Source: Planctomycetota bacterium
Lineage (GTDB): Bacteria; Planctomycetota; Planctomycetia; Planctomycetales; Planctomycetaceae
Direction: 5' to 3'
Assembly: GCA_003669575.1 (NCBI GenBank)
Contig: QWOR01000070.1
Span: 1 to 13,397, forward strand
Length of the DNA: 13,397 nt
In this document: positions 1 through 6,940 of the stretch, in pieces
Layout: every line of letters begins with the position of its first letter
Numbering within the stretch: position 1 is the first letter of the stretch
Position numbers and translations under genes: made by a program
Notes under the pieces: model-generated
Told to the model about the DNA's origin: nothing
The model's input: the letters and a program-made list of their open reading frames with translations, nothing else
The model's database searches: none

Positions 1-72
1 AACTCACCATCGCCGTTGCTTATTTCGGTGCTGCAAGGTGGTGTCACTCACGCAGCGATCAGGGAGACTCGG

Positions 73-2295
73 TTACCGTTTGTTGGGGGCCTCGGCGTAG
101 TACTTGGAGGCTCGACCGCCTGCACCATAGACACCGTACTGGTAACCGTATCCACCGTGCTTGGTGGGATCGATCCCGTTGGCGATAAGTCCCAGAATAT
201 TTGCTCCCAGCGTCCGGAGAGTTTCAGCGGCGCGGACAGCTCCCATACGGGTTCGACCGTTCATACGCACGACCAGAATCACGCCATCGACCAGTCGAGA
301 TAAAGTTGCTGAGTCGGTCACAGCCAGAACTGGTGGTGAGTCGATGATGATCCACTCATAGCGATCCCGGAGCATACTGAGCAGGTTCTCCATGCGATTC
401 GACATCAGACGCTCACCCGGATCGATCGGACATTCACCCGATGCCAGAATGTCCAGATTTGATCCCTCAAATGAAACCGTTTGGATGCACTCATTGATAT
501 CCGGAGGAACTTCGTCGAGCAGTTCCGAGAGTCCTGTATTGTTCTTTAAACCGAACAGACGTTTGACCGTCGGGCGTCGCATATCGGCATCGATCAGGAG
601 AACTGATTTCCCGGTCTGGGCCAGCGCGACAGCCAGATTGGAAGACATCGTTGATTTGCCGTCACCTGGCTCGGGGCTTGTGAGCAGGACGATGCTGTGA
701 CCTGCTCCGCGGGTTGCGGCCAGGAGATAGGTGCGGACTCCACGAAAGGCCTCCGCCGATTGAGATCGCGGTCTGTGGATCGTCACGATGGCTGGGTCGA
801 TGGGATTGGTTCGATCCCGTCGACCAAGCTGGATCTGAGGACTGATTCCAACGATGGGAAGCCGGAGAGTCTGGCTGATGTCGTCCGGGCTGCGAAAACT
901 TTTGTCCGCAGCCTCTACGAGAAAGCCGAGCAGGAGGCCGACAAGTACACCCAGTGCCGATCCCATGATCATGGTTTTCTGGAAGTTGGGTTCGACCTGA
1001 ACCCCACGTGTGGCCGGAGCCAAGACTTGTGTGCGGTAGTTTCCCCCCTTGATGGCGAGATCTGTGTCCTTCAACTGGGTCATGATTGTGTTGAAGGCCA
1101 ACTCACTGCGGGCAATATCGTTTCGATATCGTTTGTCCTGGATCTGCAGGTCGAGTTGCTCCTTGGCAATCCGCTTCTCCTCTTCGAAGAGTTGGTTGAG
1201 ATGGAGCAGACGTTCTTCACCCGCCTTTTTCTGCTGTTGCAGCGATTCCACATAGACTTCCAGAAAGTCAATTTTCTTGGCTGGTCCAGTCGTTGATGAT
1301 GTCTCATCCAATTCGTTGCTCAGATACTTCCGCGTCATTTCGATGCGTTTGCGGATACTTTGAACCTTGGGGTGGTCCTCTCCGAGATCAAGCAGGGCCA
1401 GCTCTTCCTCAAGTTCCAGCTGGAAAATCTCCCGCGTGAACTTCTGCATGGGAGTCAACGCCTTCTCGACTGCTTCGCCAGAATTGTTCTTATCATTGAA
1501 AGACTCGAGCATCAATGTGATCGCTTCACGGCTCCCCCCGCGATCCAGTGCCTTTTTGATGGCGTCAATTTGGGATTGAACTTCGGTTTGGGCGATCAAA
1601 ACTTTTGATCGCTCCGCTTCGATGCCCGCCATTCGGCTTTCGCTGACGCTGGTGACCGATTCTCCGTTGTAGATCAGGCTGGTGGTTTTGCGAAACTCGG
1701 CATACTCCGCCTCCAGCTTTCGTAGATTGGTTGTCCACTCGTCCTTGGCATTCGTCAAGAGTTTGGCGACGACCGTTCCTTTGTCCGCATAAGACTCGCG
1801 AAGACTCTTGTCATAGCTGGCGACGACGGCGTTGACGACTTTCGCACAGTCGACGGGGTCCGATCCCTTGAAAGAAATGTCAAGAATTTGACCTTCTACG
1901 GTGCGAGTCGCGCTCAGGCCTGCCAGAATCGTCATCGGCAGGTTCGGGGAGCCAGATAGACTGGGCAGCTCTTTCAATCGGCCATCGGTAATCGCCGGGC
2001 CGACTGTCACTTCACTCAAAATGAGTCGGACATCGCTGGCCAGAGGGTCCGATTGGCCGCTCGGATCGAAACCATTCACCGAATTCACAGGCATGTCTGC
2101 CTGCTGCTTGATGACCAGCACCTGCGACGTGGCCTTATACACCACTGGTTGACGCAGGTAATAGTAGTAAGCTGCTGTGGCGCCGATTGTTCCGAACAGG
2201 AACCCCAGCCAGGCACGTCGCCACAAGAAGCCCCAAAAGTCGAAACCAGCTTCTTCGGCTTCTGCGTTCGGGCTATTTGTTACGAACTCCGACAT
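73..2295 (-). CDS. Wzc-like polysaccharide co-polymerase / BY-type tyrosine autokinase
   Basis: Inner-membrane chain-length regulator with a cytoplasmic bacterial tyrosine kinase, expected to control polymerisation and export of the polysaccharide made by this cluster. The 740-residue product has a Wzz-type N-terminal region with a membrane helix at about 29-47, a long charged coiled-coil periplasmic part (about 180-420), and a second helix at about 440-462. The kinase domain follows, with an EAFRGVR oligomerisation-type motif near 515-521, Walker A GDGKST at 544-549, Walker A' LLIDADMRRP at 566-575 and Walker B IIIDSPP at 649-655. The C-terminus carries a tyrosine cluster (716, 718, 720, 723, 732, 733), the usual autophosphorylation tail. 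Length is close to E. coli Wzc, with kinase and transmembrane parts in one chain. The frame is open to a TTG at 2346, but ATG 2295 is preferred because AAAGGA lies 8 nt upstream. The start lies 23 nt inside the DUF218 gene, suggesting translational coupling. No cognate phosphatase or outer-membrane exporter is present in the window. Confidence 0.95.
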   Translation of the reverse strand: MSEFVTNSPNAEAEEAGFDFWGFLWRRAWLGFLFGTIGATAAYYYYLRQPVVYKATSQVLVIKQQADMPVNSVNGFDPSGQSDPLASDVRLILSEVTVGPAITDGRLKELPSLSGSPNLPMTILAGLSATRTVEGQILDISFKGSDPVDCAKVVNAVVASYDKSLRESYADKGTVVAKLLTNAKDEWTTNLRKLEAEYAEFRKTTSLIYNGESVTSVSESRMAGIEAERSKVLIAQTEVQSQIDAIKKALDRGGSREAITLMLESFNDKNNSGEAVEKALTPMQKFTREIFQLELEEELALLDLGEDHPKVQSIRKRIEMTRKYLSNELDETSSTTGPAKKIDFLEVYVESLQQQKKAGEERLLHLNQLFEEEKRIAKEQLDLQIQDKRYRNDIARSELAFNTIMTQLKDTDLAIKGGNYRTQVLAPATRGVQVEPNFQKTMIMGSALGVLVGLLLGFLVEAADKSFRSPDDISQTLRLPIVGISPQIQLGRRDRTNPIDPAIVTIHRPRSQSAEAFRGVRTYLLAATRGAGHSIVLLTSPEPGDGKSTMSSNLAVALAQTGKSVLLIDADMRRPTVKRLFGLKNNTGLSELLDEVPPDINECIQTVSFEGSNLDILASGECPIDPGERLMSNRMENLLSMLRDRYEWIIIDSPPVLAVTDSATLSRLVDGVILVVRMNGRTRMGAVRAAETLRTLGANILGLIANGIDPTKHGGYGYQYGVYGAGGRASKYYAEAPNKR

Positions 2296-2959
2296 GTTTT
2301 GGTTCCTTTGCACGACATTGGTTAGCGTAACGTCGGGCTGCCGCAATTGTAACGCAGGTTAAGGCCAAAACCACACACCATTGCCACCCATCGCCGTAGA
2401 TCGCCATATAGCATAGGAGCTTTACCCACTCTGAGAGAATGCCGTTTCGGCCTGCCCGGTCAATCCACCAACGATTCGTCTCGGCAAGATTTGGTACGGA
2501 GCCAAATTGGACTTTCGTCTGACTCCCGGCCAGAACATGCTGTATTGCCACACGGGCACGCCGCGTATGCCATGCGTTTGTTACAACGATTACACTCGAC
2601 AGTGGAGATGTCTGCAGGTACCGGGCCAAGGATTCGGCGTCACCGTAAGTACTCCGGCTGTGGCCATCAATCACAACGATACGTGCGTCGGGTATGCCTC
2701 GACGTCGGAGAATGTTTCGTGTCCTGGCTGTACTTGCAGAACCCGGGACACTTGGGGGATCGGATGGCAGGCTTGTCTCGGGGATCAGTGCAATTCTGGC
2801 GATGCCTGCCAGGATGAGATCCGCTGCCATCTCGGGGCGAGCATCTTCGCTGCCCGGCAGGATGAGTACAGCATCGGCTGGCTGGAGAGGCTCGCTGACA
2901 TCGAGAAATGTAACGATGCCGGGCAACCACCAGTGGCTGGAAAGCACACCTGTGATCAA
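2273..2959 (-). CDS. YdcF/SanA-like DUF218 membrane protein
   Basis: DUF218 family protein of unknown biochemical activity; relatives (YdcF, SanA, ElyC) are envelope-associated. From TTG 2959 it has 228 residues. Family marks include ADAVLILPGS (28-37), RPEMAADLILAG (41-52), an STYGDAESLA stretch (103-112) and VTNAWHTRRAR (126-136). Next come a WWIDRAG element and a SEWVKLLCYM segment typical of exopolysaccharide-associated members, and a C-terminal hydrophobic helix at about 193-208. An N-terminal hydrophobic segment reaches about residue 19. The 5' end is uncertain: the frame stays open to 3106 with no ATG, GTG or TTG before 2959, yet the residues encoded just upstream (LIGLAALL) extend the membrane helix. 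An upstream non-AUG start near 3040 is therefore possible, giving about 255 residues. The gene follows wecB after a 257-nt gap and overlaps the kinase gene by 23 nt. Family call is confident; start and function are not. Confidence 0.8.
   Translation of the reverse strand: MITGVLSSHWWLPGIVTFLDVSEPLQPADAVLILPGSEDARPEMAADLILAGIARIALIPETSLPSDPPSVPGSASTARTRNILRRRGIPDARIVVIDGHSRSTYGDAESLARYLQTSPLSSVIVVTNAWHTRRARVAIQHVLAGSQTKVQFGSVPNLAETNRWWIDRAGRNGILSEWVKLLCYMAIYGDGWQWCVVLALTCVTIAAARRYANQCRAKEPKHVGVRNK
2304..2309 (-). promoter_or_regulatory. Ribosome binding site of the BY-kinase gene
   Basis: On the minus strand AAAGGA ends 8 nt before ATG 2295. It is one of the few clear Shine-Dalgarno sequences in the window, and it selects 2295 over the upstream in-frame TTG at 2346. 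It lies inside the last codons of the DUF218 gene, so ribosomes finishing that gene would pass through or re-initiate here. Confidence 0.65.
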
Positions 2960-3045
2960 CAGAGCTGCCAGTCCGATGAGCGACTGGTACCTGCGTCCTC
3001 GCGATGGCAGCGAGGGAGATGACGGAGGGGGTGAAGAGATCGAAG

Positions 3046-3051
3046 TCCTCC
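3046..3051 (-). promoter_or_regulatory. Strong Shine-Dalgarno sequence without an ordinary start codon
   Basis: GGAGGA on the minus strand ends 5 nt before an in-frame ATC at 3040 in the open frame of the DUF218 gene. Most genes here have weak or no Shine-Dalgarno sequence, so a perfect one in the right place stands out. It may mark a near-cognate start, a mutated start codon or a sequencing error, or it may be chance. Confidence 0.3.
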
Positions 3052-3062
3052 GTCGAATCGCA

Positions 3063-3091
3063 ATTATCGAATCAAGTGATTCGGCTGCCGA
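3063..3091 (-). promoter_or_regulatory. Candidate sigma70-like promoter upstream of the DUF218/BY-kinase pair
   Basis: On the minus strand TCGGCA (3091-3086, 4/6 match to the -35 consensus) is separated by exactly 17 nt from GATAAT (3068-3063, 5/6 match to the -10). The predicted transcript would start near 3056, just before a GGAGGA at 3051-3046. It sits in the largest intergenic gap of the window, where an internal promoter for the export-control genes would make sense. Matches this good arise by chance, and sigma70 rules may not hold in this organism. Confidence 0.3.
3068..3083. repeat. 16-bp inverted repeat, operator-like
   Basis: CGAATCAAGTGATTCG consists of two perfect 7-bp arms (CGAATCA / TGATTCG) around a 2-nt centre. 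It overlaps almost exactly the 17-nt spacer of the candidate promoter at 3091-3063, a common place for a repressor site. Two more copies of the half-motif occur nearby (CGAATC at 3054-3059, GATTCG at 3184-3189). The repeat is directly visible; its regulatory role is inferred. If the DUF218 frame is translated from further upstream, the repeat would be coding. Confidence 0.45.
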
Positions 3092-3216
3092 GTAAGCGTA
3101 ATAGTATCAACCAGTCACGATTTTACTGAAGCAAAACACAAATGCTGCCGCATCAGTCTCGTTGATATCCAAAATAGATCAGCGATTCGGTATGAGGGAA
3201 GATGCAGTGAAGAACT

Positions 3217-4344
3217 TCAACCACGCGAGGGCAGTCCGTGACATTTCCGGAGAGCTAGCATCACTCGACCAGCTGTCTGGCCATCCCAGAAGTCGGGAAT
3301 CCGGCCCCGTTTGTACTGGCCGCCGAGGACCTTTTGGAACTCCTCACGCAGCAGTTTGAAATCGCTTCCAATCAGGGTACTTGTGCCCACTGTGACTGTC
3401 GTCGGTCGTTCGGTGTTCGGTCGCATGGTGAGGCACGGCACGCCCAGCACGGTGGACTCCTCCTGGAGACCTCCGGAATCAGTCACGATCACCTTCGCTT
3501 GGGATGTCAGGGCAAGGAAGTCGAGGTAACCCAGTGGCGGTGTGAGACGTAACTGGGGTGCCGCCTCCAGCTGAGAGTTCAGTCCGAACGATTCGATGCG
3601 GGCACGTGTGCGGGGATGAATCGGAAAGATCAATGGCATCCGCTGGCTGACTTCCGAGAAGACCTCGATCAGCTTCGACAGCGAGTCTTTCTCATCAACA
3701 TTGGCGGGGCGGTGCAGTGTGACGACTCCATACTGGCCCGGCGTGAGTCCATGCTCCTTGAGGATTGACCGACCTCGAGCCAGAGGCAGTTGAACGTTGA
3801 GCGTGTCGATCATGATATTCCCGACATGCACGATATGGTCGTCGGGGTGCCCTTCACGTTTGAGATTCTCGATTCCACTCGGTTCGGAAACCAACAGCAG
3901 ATCGGAGATCGCGTCGGTGACCAGGCGGTTAATCTCCTCGGGCATCGTACGATCCCCGCTACGAAGTCCAGCTTCCACATGGGCAATGGGAATACAGAGC
4001 TTCGCAGCTGCCAATGAAGCAGCCATTGTGGAGTTAACGTCGCCCACCACGATCAGGCGATCGAACTTCGCTCCGCCGCCTGGGCCCGCTTCGAGGACTT
4101 TCTCCATCCCTTCCAGGATGCGGGCCGTTTGCTCTCCCTGCTTCCCGGAACCGACATTCAGGTGGACATCGGGAGCCCGCATGCCCAGTTCCTGAAAGAA
4201 CACGTCTGACAAGCTGGGATCATAGTGCTGTCCGGTGTGGACGAGAGTCGCCTGGAAATCGGCGTCAGCATCCATCGCTCGCAGCAACGGAGCCATCTTC
4301 ATGAAGTTCGGGCGGGCACCGACAACGCAGCAGAGGTGGATCAT
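3217..4344 (-). CDS. wecB: UDP-N-acetylglucosamine 2-epimerase, non-hydrolysing
   Basis: Cytoplasmic enzyme that interconverts UDP-GlcNAc and UDP-ManNAc, a precursor for ManNAc or ManNAc-uronate in surface polysaccharides. The 375-residue length is normal for the family. Visible marks are GARPNFMKMAPL near the N-terminus (residues 9-20), GDVNST (101-106; D102 matches the catalytic Asp region), HVEAGLRSGDRTMPEE (122-137; E124 and the later Glu pair match known catalytic positions), TLHRP (209-213, with H211), DSGGLQEE (289-296) and RPNTERPTT (308-316). ATG 4344 places the GxRP motif at the expected distance, although no clear Shine-Dalgarno sequence precedes it. It lies 177 nt downstream of the heparinase-like gene and 257 nt upstream of the DUF218 gene, so it is the least tightly coupled gene of the block. 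No WecC-type dehydrogenase is in the window, so the fate of UDP-ManNAc is open. Confidence 0.95.
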   Translation of the reverse strand: MIHLCCVVGARPNFMKMAPLLRAMDADADFQATLVHTGQHYDPSLSDVFFQELGMRAPDVHLNVGSGKQGEQTARILEGMEKVLEAGPGGGAKFDRLIVVGDVNSTMAASLAAAKLCIPIAHVEAGLRSGDRTMPEEINRLVTDAISDLLLVSEPSGIENLKREGHPDDHIVHVGNIMIDTLNVQLPLARGRSILKEHGLTPGQYGVVTLHRPANVDEKDSLSKLIEVFSEVSQRMPLIFPIHPRTRARIESFGLNSQLEAAPQLRLTPPLGYLDFLALTSQAKVIVTDSGGLQEESTVLGVPCLTMRPNTERPTTVTVGTSTLIGSDFKLLREEFQKVLGGQYKRGRIPDFWDGQTAGRVMLALRKCHGLPSRG

Positions 4345-4424
4345 GTGTGAATGCAGTGTTGAGAGTGCAGCGAGCGACTGGCGGTCACGCTGCTTGTTGA
4401 TTTGGAATCAGAACCCAGAAGATA

Positions 4425-4456
4425 CCTGATTGCCTGGCTGTTGAAGAGCCATCAGG
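4425..4456. repeat. Imperfect hairpin in the heparinase-wecB gap
   Basis: CCTGAT (4425-4430) pairs with ATCAGG (4451-4456), and inside it GGCT (4436-4439) pairs with AGCC (4447-4450) around a 7-nt loop. A 5-nt bulge (4431-4435) interrupts one side only, giving 10 paired bases. There is no U-tract after it on the transcribed strand, so a classical intrinsic terminator is unlikely. It could be an RNA-processing or stability element between the two genes. The rest of the 177-nt gap (4345-4521) shows nothing recognisable. Confidence 0.35.
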
Positions 4457-4521
4457 ATGCCAGAGTCCTGGGGGAGGGGCAGTGGGACAAATGAGAACCG
4501 ACTCGCTGGATCGGCCATGAT

Positions 4522-6258
4522 TCAACCGCCGGGCACTCGCTCCAGAGTCCACTGAACAACGGCGGGAACTTTCGTGTGGCGAGTCCATTCGAGAACGGTG
4601 TTGGGAATCACCTGGCCGAATTCGGGGCAATATTGCCCCGGGCGTGTCGTTAGGATTCCTTCTGCGCCTCCAAAGGTGATGCGGACCTTCTGCCCCCCGA
4701 CCAGCAGTTCCACCCAGGGCGACTCCAGGGTGACGACGGCGACATTCGGGTGCAGGTGCAAACGAGAGACCAGAACATGCTCGCCACTCCCCCACAGAAC
4801 ATCCATACATGACCATATCCCGTCTTCGCGGCACTCGAAGTGCCGGGCGACGACAGGGACTCCCAGTCGACGATAAGCGTCGTGGCTGGCATGGCACCAC
4901 CAGTAGCTGTCCTGGTGTCCTTCATCAATTATTTGAGTATGGCCACGATAACCCATGCGGAACTTGCCCCACACGTCGCACTGGCTGATGCCGTCAACTT
5001 CCAGGCAGTTGTGAGCAGCTGTTGAGCGACAATATTGCCGGGCGGGATCATCTTCGTAACTGGATATCCCCGAGTCGATGAACAGTTTTTGACCGCCGAT
5101 GCTGGCTTCAAACCCGAGTAAATCGCAGTGTGCATGGGCTGGCAGCTCATCGGCACCGACGGGCCCGGTGTCAAAGATCAAGCAGTCGTCACCATGCCGC
5201 CAGACCCAGTAGTCGCCATACATCCTCGCCCGTGCCTGGCTTTTGGATGGGGTGTCGAGTGAGCTGACGAGAGATTGCTTGAGGCGGTCAAGAATCGGCC
5301 TTGCGTGCAACGTTGAATCGCCGAACAGAGGGGGATCGCCGTCAGGGTGCGAGATTCCCACTGCCAGGTCGGTCATCTGAGCTGCGATTGATCCACATTG
5401 AGCCGACAATCTCGGGCGCACCAGTTTGAGCGCATCCCGCAGATCCAGAAACAGCTCCGCAGCTTCGAGGTGATACGCAGTCGCTCGTTCGAAGTGTTCT
5501 CCACCTGGAACGATTTGTTCCGCGATCTGCCCGGGGAGATGGTTGTCGATGATCGAAAGAAATTCATCGTTACTTGGTGTTGCAAAAAAAGCTCCGCCTA
5601 GTGCGATTGCCCATAGGTTGAATAGGAGGTGGTTGCCTCGCAGGTCCCACTCCAGATGGCAGCTGAGATAGGCGACTTGTGTCGCCAGGCTGGTTCGGAT
5701 CTGTTCGCGAATACTCTCAGGCGGTGGCGAGATTGACCACCACTGCATCCAGTTGGAAACTCGCCGTGAGAGACAGAATGGGTGCCACGCGTCCATCTGG
5801 GGTGAACGCTGGGGCACCGGATGAGCGGCTACCCAGTCGGCGACATACTTCCAAAGGAGATCAAAGCCACCCGAGTTGGGGGCGGTCAGGGGCCACAGAG
5901 CGTCCTGGTAGTGCAGTTGGAATCGCCAGAGATGCGACACCGGTTCAATCGACTGACAGCTCCAGTCGATCGGCCAGCAAAAGGTTCTTGTCTGACTGAG
6001 AAAGGTGAACCTTGGTTCTGTTAGAGAAATCGCATTGTTTGCAGAACTGGCGATACGCCTTGCAGCTATCAATTGAAGCGGGGTGAGGTTCGGGGCGACT
6101 TGAGCTGTGCGGGCCCACTCTCGCTGGAATGTGTTCAACGACGGTGAGCCAAGCCGTTGATAGATCAGCTTCTTGGCACGCATCCACATCTGGTCCGTTC
6201 GATGGTAACGGAACAGGTGGATTGCACGAGCCCAGCGTGAGGACTGTGGGGGATTCAT
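4522..6258 (-). CDS. Heparinase II/III-like protein, no signal peptide
   Basis: Member of the heparinase II/III fold group (alpha-toroid plus beta-sandwich); characterised relatives are polysaccharide lyases acting on uronic-acid polymers. The 578-residue product shows EWDLRGNHLLFN (about 203-214), GGEHFERATAYHLEAAELF (about 252-270), PAHAHCDLLGFE (373-384) followed by LFIDSG, and a SYEDDPARQY / RSTAAHN block (400-417) that matches the usual RSTxAHN signature. A SHDAYRRLG element follows, then a beta-rich C-terminus. The N-terminus is charged (RWARAIHLFRYHRTDQMW) with no signal peptide or membrane helix, unlike secreted lyases. ATG 6258 is chosen because the frame's only more upstream start is a GTG at 6351, which would overlap the methyltransferase gene by 65 nt. 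The gap to that gene is 28 nt. It may trim or remodel intracellular or lipid-linked sugar, or it may not be a lyase at all. Family sure; substrate and activity unknown. Confidence 0.88.
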   Translation of the reverse strand: MNPPQSSRWARAIHLFRYHRTDQMWMRAKKLIYQRLGSPSLNTFQREWARTAQVAPNLTPLQLIAARRIASSANNAISLTEPRFTFLSQTRTFCWPIDWSCQSIEPVSHLWRFQLHYQDALWPLTAPNSGGFDLLWKYVADWVAAHPVPQRSPQMDAWHPFCLSRRVSNWMQWWSISPPPESIREQIRTSLATQVAYLSCHLEWDLRGNHLLFNLWAIALGGAFFATPSNDEFLSIIDNHLPGQIAEQIVPGGEHFERATAYHLEAAELFLDLRDALKLVRPRLSAQCGSIAAQMTDLAVGISHPDGDPPLFGDSTLHARPILDRLKQSLVSSLDTPSKSQARARMYGDYWVWRHGDDCLIFDTGPVGADELPAHAHCDLLGFEASIGGQKLFIDSGISSYEDDPARQYCRSTAAHNCLEVDGISQCDVWGKFRMGYRGHTQIIDEGHQDSYWWCHASHDAYRRLGVPVVARHFECREDGIWSCMDVLWGSGEHVLVSRLHLHPNVAVVTLESPWVELLVGGQKVRITFGGAEGILTTRPGQYCPEFGQVIPNTVLEWTRHTKVPAVVQWTLERVPGG

Positions 6259-6286
6259 ATAGACAAGGTGAGGGATAGCGATGGAG

Positions 6287-6940
6287 TTATTCCGTGGGGA
6301 CACGAGCAGCCAAAACCATCGACTTCCACAACCCCGGCAGACGCCCTGCACCCTGGAAACGAGCTGGCTCGAACCCCACCTGTGTCAGTTGTTTTTCGAG
6401 GGTCGCGAAGCTCCAGAACTTGATATGTCCTCCTTCGTGCATGGGCTGGTGATGGTGATCCCATTTCCCGGTTAGGGTGATCAATACATTCTTCAAGTAG
6501 CCATGGTAAGGGGTGGAGCAGACCAGCATTCCACCGGGTTTTAGTGCAGAGAAGCAGCCGACCGCCCAAGTCTTCGGTGAATAGACATGCTCTACGACTT
6601 CGAAGCTGACGACCAGATCGAAGGGGGCCTCGCCGAGTTGCTGCAGCGTGTCTGTCGATATCACGGCTTGCTCAAACCGGCCGTTCGGGTGGGCCATGCG
6701 AGCCAGAGAGACCCCGGAGGCGGAGGGGTCAATGCCAACGACCTGGCATCCCTGATTAAGGAACCATCCTGCCCAGTATCCATTCCCACAACCGACATCA
6801 AGGACTCGCATCCCTGGCTGAATTGCAGGGAAGAGGGCTTCCGCCGCAGGATGCAGGTAGCGAGCTGCCGAGCCTCTGGGGCCTGCCTGGCGAAACTCGA
6901 ATGCAGTGGCTTGTTGGCCGTCACGAGAGGTTTCGGTCAT
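6287..6940 (-). CDS. Class I SAM-dependent methyltransferase (third of the cluster)
   Basis: A 217-residue methyltransferase of the Methyltransf_11/23 type. Motif I is RVLDVGCGNGYWAGWF (about 45-60), followed by an acidic GIDPS loop that should bind the SAM ribose. Post-I marks are FDLVVSFEVVEHVYSPKTW (about 107-125) and a LKPGGMLVCSTPYHG strand-loop. A histidine-rich segment (DHHHQPMHEGGHIKFWS, near 160-177) is likely part of the acceptor site and is shared in outline with sugar O-methyltransferases of polysaccharide clusters. It starts at ATG 6940, which overlaps the stop of the upstream GT4 gene by ATGA, a standard sign of translational coupling. The heparinase-like gene follows 28 nt downstream. 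The tight pairing with the GT4 suggests it modifies the sugar that this transferase adds, but that is inference. Methyl acceptor unknown. Confidence 0.9.
   Translation of the reverse strand: MTETSRDGQQATAFEFRQAGPRGSAARYLHPAAEALFPAIQPGMRVLDVGCGNGYWAGWFLNQGCQVVGIDPSASGVSLARMAHPNGRFEQAVISTDTLQQLGEAPFDLVVSFEVVEHVYSPKTWAVGCFSALKPGGMLVCSTPYHGYLKNVLITLTGKWDHHHQPMHEGGHIKFWSFATLEKQLTQVGFEPARFQGAGRLPGLWKSMVLAARVPTE

Noticed and set aside
1..72. Possible start of a next gene on the minus strand (ATG at 10-8) and a weak GCTGC/GCAGC stem
   Set aside because: Only three codons are in the window, with no Shine-Dalgarno sequence, and the stem is 5 bp with a 17-nt loop and no U-tract.
166..177. 12-bp perfect palindrome GGGATCGATCCC, with similar GATCGATC patches near 420 and 10817
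   Set aside because: All fall within conserved coding stretches (for example IDP) and are expected from codon choice.
308..316. Unusual RPNTERPTT motif in WecB (residue numbers)
   Set aside because: I recall the NTERPxT variant as common in bacterial homologues, and the catalytic Asp, Glu and His are all present.
4385..4900. 171-codon minus-strand open frame over the end of the heparinase-like gene
   Set aside because: It overlaps a well-supported gene in another frame and reads as Arg/Pro/Ser-rich noise.
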